A stretch of DNA of 64,000 nt, taken from contig NZ_FRCQ01000012.1 of the NCBI RefSeq assembly GCF_900142965.1, positions 1 through 64,000 of the forward strand, written 5' to 3'. Each line of letters begins with the position of its first letter. Position 1 is the stretch's first letter. Source of the DNA: Rhizobacter sp. OV335 (GTDB taxonomy: Bacteria > Pseudomonadota > Gammaproteobacteria > Burkholderiales > Burkholderiaceae_C). Shown here one piece after another: positions 59,444 through 64,000 of the stretch. The position numbers and the translations under genes were made by a program. The notes under the pieces were generated by a model. It was not told the origin of the DNA and did not search any database. It saw only the letters and a list, made by a program, of their open reading frames with translations.

Positions 59444-60328
59444 ATGACACGATACCCGATGATTCGACGGGCGCTGCGTGGCGCGGCCCTGGTCTCGGCT
59501 GCCCTGCTGGCCGCGGCACTTTCACTGCCGGCGCAGGCCGCCGGCCCCTGCCCCGAGCTGGTCCGCCGCCTGCCGAACCTGAGCCCCGCGCTGTGCGAGC
59601 GCGCCACGTTGAAGCCTTCCGGCGCCGCGTCGGTGAAAGGCGTGGCGCTGTACCAGCGCGACGTGCCGGCGCCGCAGCCGCTGCTGCTGCCCGACGACAA
59701 GCCGCCGCCCGCGCCGCGCCGCGTGCTGGTGCTGGGCGGCATCCATGGCGACGAGCTGTCGTCGAGCGCGCTGGCCTTCCACTGGATCGGCCACGCGGTC
59801 GACACCGGTGCCGGCATGGACTGGCGCTTCGTGCCGGTGCTGAACCCCGACGGCCTGCTGCTGGCGCGGCCGACGCGCACCAACGCGCACGGCGTCGACC
59901 TGAACCGCAATTTCCCGACGCCGCACTGGGACCGTGACGCCCCGGTCTACTGGACCCAGCGCACGAAGAAGGACCCGCGCCGCTGGCCCGGCCCGAGCGC
60001 GCTGTCGGAGCCGGAGAGCCGCTTCGTGACCGACACCATCGAGACCTGGAAGCCGGACGTGATCGTCACCGTGCACGCGCCCTACGGCGTGCTCGATTTC
60101 GACGGCCCGAGCGTGCCGCCGCAGCGGCTCGGCCGGCTCTACCTCGACCGGGTCGGCATCTTCCCGGGCTCGCTCGGCCACTACGGCGGCGTTCACAAGG
60201 GCGTGCCGGTGGTGACGATCGAGCTGCCGAGCGCGATCCGCACGCCGACCGATGCCGAGATGCGCCAGATGTGGATCGACCTGCTGCGCTGGCTGGACGA
60301 ACGCCTCGCGCTGCGGGAACATCGCTGA
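59444..60328 (+). CDS. M14-family zinc peptidase (MpaA-like), secreted
   Basis: A 294-residue zinc metallopeptidase with a signal peptide (cleavage at AQA-A). Zinc ligands: H101 and E104 in GGIHGDE and H211 in VTVHAPYG; catalytic glutamate E260 in VVTIELPSA. The arginine/asparagine substrate-binding region reads VDLNRNFP. These match murein-peptide amidase A and other short M14 enzymes, though MpaA of enterobacteria is cytoplasmic. ATG 59444 or 59459 may be the start. With ampG about 2 kb downstream, a link to peptidoglycan turnover is plausible but inferred. Confidence 0.9.
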   Translation: MTRYPMIRRALRGAALVSAALLAAALSLPAQAAGPCPELVRRLPNLSPALCERATLKPSGAASVKGVALYQRDVPAPQPLLLPDDKPPPAPRRVLVLGGIHGDELSSSALAFHWIGHAVDTGAGMDWRFVPVLNPDGLLLARPTRTNAHGVDLNRNFPTPHWDRDAPVYWTQRTKKDPRRWPGPSALSEPESRFVTDTIETWKPDVIVTVHAPYGVLDFDGPSVPPQRLGRLYLDRVGIFPGSLGHYGGVHKGVPVVTIELPSAIRTPTDAEMRQMWIDLLRWLDERLALREHR

Positions 60329-60348
60329 CCACCGCCCCGCCCGCCGCC

Positions 60349-60936
60349 ATGACCTCGCTCGCCCGCCACCTGTACGCCAGCGCCCACAACAACGCGTGGG
60401 CCAACCACCGCCTGCTGCAGGCCTGTGGGCGGCTGACGCAGGAGGAGTTCACCGCGCCGCGCACCGGCTTCTTCCCGTCGATCCGCGCGACGCTGAACCA
60501 CAACCTGACGGTCGACGACTACTACCTCGACGCGATCGAGCGCAGCCTGCGCGGCACTGCGCCGCACCCCGACCCGCGCTCGTTCTTCGACCCCGAGGAA
60601 CCGTGCGCGACCTGCGCCGAACTGGCGGCCGCCCAGCAGCGCATGGACCAGCGCCTGCTCGCCGTCGCCCATGCGCTGCTCGCCGACACCGCGTTGCTGG
60701 AGCGCGTGATCGCGGTGCCGCGCACGCAGCGCATCGACCGCGAGCCGCTGCACCGCCTGCTCGCCCACCTCTACCAGCACCAGGTGCACCACCGCGGCCA
60801 GGCGCATTCGATGCTGTCGGGCACCTCGGTGGCACCGCCGCAGCTCGACGAGTTCTTCTGCGTCAACGACCTGGAGCGGCGCGAGGATGATTTCCGCGCG
60901 CTGGGCGTGACGGAAGCCGCGATCTGGAATGGATGA
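60349..60936 (+). CDS. DinB-family protein
   Basis: A 195-residue DinB-like four-helix protein. Three conserved histidine positions that bind metal in this superfamily are visible: HNNAWAN near the N-terminus, LNHNLTVDDYYLDAI, and HLYQHQVHHRGQAHSML in the last helix. Related proteins are thiol-dependent transferases (YfiT/bacillithiol-type), but the activity here is unknown. It lies 20 bp after the M14 gene and about 37 bp before the ECF sigma gene. Confidence 0.9.
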   Translation: MTSLARHLYASAHNNAWANHRLLQACGRLTQEEFTAPRTGFFPSIRATLNHNLTVDDYYLDAIERSLRGTAPHPDPRSFFDPEEPCATCAELAAAQQRMDQRLLAVAHALLADTALLERVIAVPRTQRIDREPLHRLLAHLYQHQVHHRGQAHSMLSGTSVAPPQLDEFFCVNDLERREDDFRALGVTEAAIWNG

Positions 60937-60939
60937 GCG

Positions 60940-60967
60940 GGAATAGCCGCCCCATGCCCCGCGTAGA
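60940..60967 (+). promoter_or_regulatory. Candidate ECF-type autoregulatory promoter
   Basis: GGAATA at 60940-60945 and CGTAGA at 60962-60967 are separated by 16 bp, a layout common to ECF sigma promoters (GGAA-type -35, CGT-type -10). It lies directly before the sigma gene, whose GTG is at 60974, which would make the message leaderless or nearly so. Confidence 0.4.
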
Positions 60968-60973
60968 CGTCAG

Positions 60974-61507
60974 GTGAGCGTCCCCACCACCTTCCGCCAG
61001 CAGCTGCTCGGCACGATCCCGCGGCTGCGGCGCTATGCGCGCTCGCTGGTGATCGACGCTGCCACGGCCGACGACCTGGTGCAGACCGCGCTGGAGCGCG
61101 CACTGTCGCACTGGCACCAGTTCGACCAGCGGCGCGACATCCTGGTGTGGGTGATCAGCATCGCGCACAACGCCCACATGGACACGCTGCGCCGCAGCGG
61201 CCGCTTGTCGATCGTCGACCCGCACGAGCTGCAGGCCGAGCAGGACCTGCGCGGCAGCGACCCCGGTGCCGACGTCGGCCTGCGCATGGACCTGGTCGCC
61301 GCGCTGCGGCGCCTGCCGGTCGAGCAGCGCGAGCCGCTGCTGCTGGTGTCGGTCGAGGAACTGTCTTACGCCGAATGTGCCGAGGTGCTGCGCATCCCGA
61401 TCGGTACCGTGATGTCGCGCATCTCGCGCGGGCGCGCCGCGCTGCGTGCGCTGCTCGACGGCCGGGCGCCGACGCCGGCGGTGCAGACGCTGCGGCGCGT
61501 GGTTTGA
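60974..61507 (+). CDS. ECF-type RNA polymerase sigma factor
   Basis: A 177-residue group-4 sigma factor. Region 2 spans about residues 20-85 (DDLVQTALERALSHWHQFDQRRDILVWVISIAHN) and region 4 about 115-165 (EELSYAECAEVLRIPIGTVMSRISRGRAAL). The GTG start has no visible Shine-Dalgarno. It is followed after 5 bp by a membrane anti-sigma gene, the standard pairing. A promoter-like sequence of ECF type lies immediately upstream, suggesting autoregulation. Confidence 0.95.
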   Translation: MSVPTTFRQQLLGTIPRLRRYARSLVIDAATADDLVQTALERALSHWHQFDQRRDILVWVISIAHNAHMDTLRRSGRLSIVDPHELQAEQDLRGSDPGADVGLRMDLVAALRRLPVEQREPLLLVSVEELSYAECAEVLRIPIGTVMSRISRGRAALRALLDGRAPTPAVQTLRRVV

Positions 61508-61512
61508 ACCGG

Positions 61513-62385
61513 ATGTCGATGATGGTTGCCCCCCTCTTCTCCTCCCCCGACGAACGCGACGACACGCTGAGCGCGTGGCTCGACGGCGAACTCCCGCCCG
61601 AACGCCGTGCCGAGGTCGACGCCTGGCTGCAGGCGAACCCTGAAGAGGCGGCGCGCGTGCGGCTGTGGGCCGCCGATCGCGATGCGCTGCGCGCCCGCCT
61701 GGTCTCCGCGGCGAGCGAGCCGGTGCCGGATCGGCTGCAGCAGCTCGTCTGGCAGCACGCGCCCGAGGCGGCGGCGCCGTGGTGGCAGGGCCGCGGCCAG
61801 TGGGCCGCCGCGTTCGCGATCTTCGCGCTCGGCGGGTTGATCGGCGCCGGCGCGGTGTGGCGGGCGCAGCCGGCCCGTGCGCTCGTGGCCCAGGCGCCGG
61901 CCGGCAGCTGGGTGCAGCGGGCGGCAATCGCGCACAGCGTCTACGTGCCGGAGCAGCGCCACCCGGTCGAGGTGGCGGTCGCCGGCAAGACGGCCGAGGA
62001 GAGCCGCGCCCAGGAAGAGCACCTGTCGCGCTGGCTGACGCGGCGCCTGAACGTGCCGGTGAAGCTGTTCGACCTGCGCGAGCAGGGCTACGAGCTGGTC
62101 GGCGGGCGCTTGCTGCCGGACGGCGCCGGTGCGGGGCCCGGCGCGCAGTTGATGTACCAAGCCACCGGCGGCACGGCCCGCGTGACCGTCTACCTGCGCA
62201 AGCCCGATGAAGCCGCGCCGGCCGCATTCCGCTTCGAGCGCGACGGCGACGTGAACCTCTTCTACTGGGTCGAGGCCGGCACCGGCTACGCGCTGGCCGG
62301 CAGCCTGCCGCGCGAGCAACTGCTGGCGCTGGCCGAGGCGATCTACCGGCAGCAGCCGGCAGCGGCCGCATCGGCCTCGAAGTAG
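61513..62385 (+). CDS. Membrane anti-sigma factor
   Basis: A 290-residue protein. The N-terminal 75 residues (DDTLSAWLDGELPPERRAEVDAWLQ) are the anti-sigma domain as in transmembrane transcriptional regulators, without the HxxxCxxC zinc motif. One membrane helix (about 95-117) follows, then a periplasmic domain of about 170 residues that probably senses the inducing signal. It starts 5 bp after the sigma gene and should hold it inactive at the inner membrane. The signal is unknown. Confidence 0.92.
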   Translation: MSMMVAPLFSSPDERDDTLSAWLDGELPPERRAEVDAWLQANPEEAARVRLWAADRDALRARLVSAASEPVPDRLQQLVWQHAPEAAAPWWQGRGQWAAAFAIFALGGLIGAGAVWRAQPARALVAQAPAGSWVQRAAIAHSVYVPEQRHPVEVAVAGKTAEESRAQEEHLSRWLTRRLNVPVKLFDLREQGYELVGGRLLPDGAGAGPGAQLMYQATGGTARVTVYLRKPDEAAPAAFRFERDGDVNLFYWVEAGTGYALAGSLPREQLLALAEAIYRQQPAAAASASK

Positions 62386-62423
62386 CCGGGAGGGCGGTCG
62401 CCCACCGTCTCTAGAATCGGGCG

Positions 62424-64000
62424 ATGTCCGATTCCGTCCCCGTGCAACCTGCGCCCGCGCTGTCCTCCTCCCGGGCCGCCGTCGGATTCCGGCTGCTGGT
62501 CGTCTGCGTGCTCGGCTTCGCGTCCGGGTTGCCGCTCGCGCTGACCGGCCAGGCGATGCAGGCCTGGCTCAGCGTCGAGGGCATCGACATGGCGACCATC
62601 GGCTTCCTGAGCCTGGTCGGCCTGCCCTACACCTTCAAGTTCCTGTGGGCGCCGCTGATGGACCGCTTCGAGCTGCCCTGGCTCGGCCGGCGCCGTGGCT
62701 GGCTGGTGCTGACGCAGCTCGCGCTGGCCGGCGCCTTGATGCTGATGGCCACCACCTCGCCCGGCACCGCGACGCGCAGCTTCGCGCTGCTGGCGGTGCT
62801 GGTCGCCTTCGTCTCGGCCTCGCAGGACGTGGTCGTCGACGCCTACCGCACCGACCTGCTGCCGGCGCGCGAGCGCGGGCTCGGTTCGTCGCTCTACGTG
62901 CTGGGCTACCGGCTCGCGATGATCCTGTCGGGCGGCGTCGCGCTGATCTGGGTCGATCCGACACAGGGCGGCGGCTGGTCCTGGCCCGACGTCTACCGCG
63001 TGATGGCCGGGCTGATGGTCGGCGCGGCGGTGCTGTCGGCGGTCGCGTTGCCGCGGCTGCCGCTGGCGCTGCGGCCGTCGTCGGTCGCGCGGCAGGACGT
63101 GTTCGGCTTCGTCGCGGTGCTGGGCGCGGTCGCGGTGGGCTTCGTGCTGAGCGAGCGCTTCGGGCCGCCGATCGCCGCGGCCGTGCTGTCGCCGTGGTGG
63201 GCAGGCAGCAGCCTGCCGGCCGCGCTGCAGCAGCGCTGGACCGAGCTGCTGGCGCTGCTGCTGGGCATCGCGTTCACGCTGCCGCTGGCCGCGTGGGCGG
63301 CGCGCGCGGCGCGCTTCGAGACGCTGCTGGGCGGGCTGCGCAGCTACTTCGCGCAGCCCGGCGCCGGCGCCTTCCTCGCGTTCATCGTGCTCTACAAGCT
63401 GGGCGATGCGTTCGCCGGCTCGCTGATGACGCCGTTCCTGCTGAAGGCGATGCAGTTCGGCCCGGCCGAGGTCGGCGTCGCGAACAAGCTGATCGGCCTG
63501 TGGCTGACGATCGGCGGCGCGCTGCTCGGCGGCGCGCTGATGTTCCGGCTTGGCCTGTGGCGCGCGCTGCTGCTGTTCGGCGTGCTGCAGATGCTCAGCA
63601 ACCTCGGCTTCTGGTGGCTGGCCGGGCATGGCCACGGGCTGCTGCCGGGCGTCACGATCCCGGCCTTCGACTGGACGGTGGTCTGGCTGAAGCAGGCGAC
63701 GCCGGTCGACGGCGGGCTGCTGATGGTCATCGCGCTCGAGAACATCACCGGCGGCATGGGCACGACCGCGTTCGTCGCGTTCCTGATGAGCCTGTGCAAC
63801 CAGCGCTTCACCGCGACGCAGTACGCGCTGCTGAGCGCGTTCGCGTCGGTCGGCCGCGTCTGGGTCGGGCCGGTGGCCGGCGTCACCGCCGAGACCATCG
63901 GCTGGCCGAGCTTCTTCCTGCTGTCGACGGTGCTGGCCTTGCCGGCGTTGTTGATGCTCGTGTGGCTGCGCGCGCCGGTGCAGGCGCTCGAGGTCGATCC
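62424..64000 (+). CDS. ampG: AmpG-family muropeptide permease (partial at window end)
   Basis: At least 525 codons, open to the window end, so the C-terminus is cut off. A major-facilitator transporter with AmpG-typical segments: VCVLGFASGLPLALTGQAMQ in helix 1, TIGFLSLVGLPYTFKFLWAPLMDR in helices 2-3, and GRRRGWLVLTQ; SQDVVVDAYRTDLLP marks the helix 4-5 region. AmpG imports GlcNAc-anhydroMurNAc muropeptides for cell-wall recycling and can affect beta-lactamase induction. A TAGAAT hexamer at 62412-62417 lies 6 bases before the ATG. It follows the anti-sigma gene after 38 bp. Confidence 0.9.
   Translation, partial: MSDSVPVQPAPALSSSRAAVGFRLLVVCVLGFASGLPLALTGQAMQAWLSVEGIDMATIGFLSLVGLPYTFKFLWAPLMDRFELPWLGRRRGWLVLTQLALAGALMLMATTSPGTATRSFALLAVLVAFVSASQDVVVDAYRTDLLPARERGLGSSLYVLGYRLAMILSGGVALIWVDPTQGGGWSWPDVYRVMAGLMVGAAVLSAVALPRLPLALRPSSVARQDVFGFVAVLGAVAVGFVLSERFGPPIAAAVLSPWWAGSSLPAALQQRWTELLALLLGIAFTLPLAAWAARAARFETLLGGLRSYFAQPGAGAFLAFIVLYKLGDAFAGSLMTPFLLKAMQFGPAEVGVANKLIGLWLTIGGALLGGALMFRLGLWRALLLFGVLQMLSNLGFWWLAGHGHGLLPGVTIPAFDWTVVWLKQATPVDGGLLMVIALENITGGMGTTAFVAFLMSLCNQRFTATQYALLSAFASVGRVWVGPVAGVTAETIGWPSFFLLSTVLALPALLMLVWLRAPVQALEVD

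Overview
The window is about 70% GC, densely coded and free of phage, insertion-sequence, tRNA or rRNA genes that I can see. Gene content (maltoporin-linked CUT1 sugar ABC operon, Bug-type tricarboxylate binding protein, AacS, AmpG, ECF/anti-sigma pair, several GGDEF proteins and hybrid kinases) suggests a chromosomal segment of a Burkholderiales betaproteobacterium, perhaps of the Leptothrix/Rubrivivax/Roseateles type. The genus assignment is inference.

Layout. 1-9225: a complete beta-glucoside-type regulon: a divergent LacI-family repressor, binding protein, two permeases, a GH1 beta-glucosidase, an ATPase and a LamB-type porin. I find six related 14-bp operator-like sites, two of them perfect 14-bp palindromes and one lying inside the GH1 coding sequence. 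9242-14661: TDT-family transporter, GlxA-type AraC regulator, GT39-like glycosyltransferase, acyl-CoA synthetase. 14708-17365: three lipoproteins, a PDZ protein and a YggU-type protein in one packed operon. 17436-20447: cytoplasmic GH3 glycosidase and a GNAT acetyltransferase. 20454-22670: an accessory-looking nucleotidyltransferase/HTH pair with a divergent DUF5343-like gene across an AT-rich control region. 22709-28064: SulP transporter, small protein, GT2 - ChbG/YdjC deacetylase - GtrA cluster, orphan Bug protein. 28221-36344: hybrid kinase, two tandem TPR-GGDEF diguanylate cyclases, NCS2 permease. 36424-38972: two small genes of unknown function with their own terminator, then a TetR regulator, a 38-residue membrane peptide and an alpha/beta hydrolase, with matching 22-bp palindromes. 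39071-40912: membrane histidine kinase.

40975-47337 is the clearest accessory island: repeated TGAATTG boxes, two consecutive secreted YD-repeat/Rhs proteins, a variable C-terminal tip, a two-helix candidate immunity protein, a duplicated orphan tip tail and two more small, lower-GC genes. 47352-58859 is a peptide-type ABC system (dppBC plus a fused double ATPase) divergent from three tandem paralogous family-5 binding proteins, followed by acetoacetyl-CoA synthetase. 58856-64000: flavin reductase, M14 metallopeptidase, DinB protein, ECF sigma and anti-sigma pair, and an AmpG permease cut by the window end.

Nothing here was checked against a database. Family names come from recognised motifs, operator and promoter calls from reading the sequence, and all system-level statements are inference. 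The best candidates for something undescribed are the split, signal-peptide-bearing Rhs pair with its tip/immunity array, the nucleotidyltransferase/HTH/DUF5343-like module, and the TetR-controlled small membrane peptide with hydrolase.
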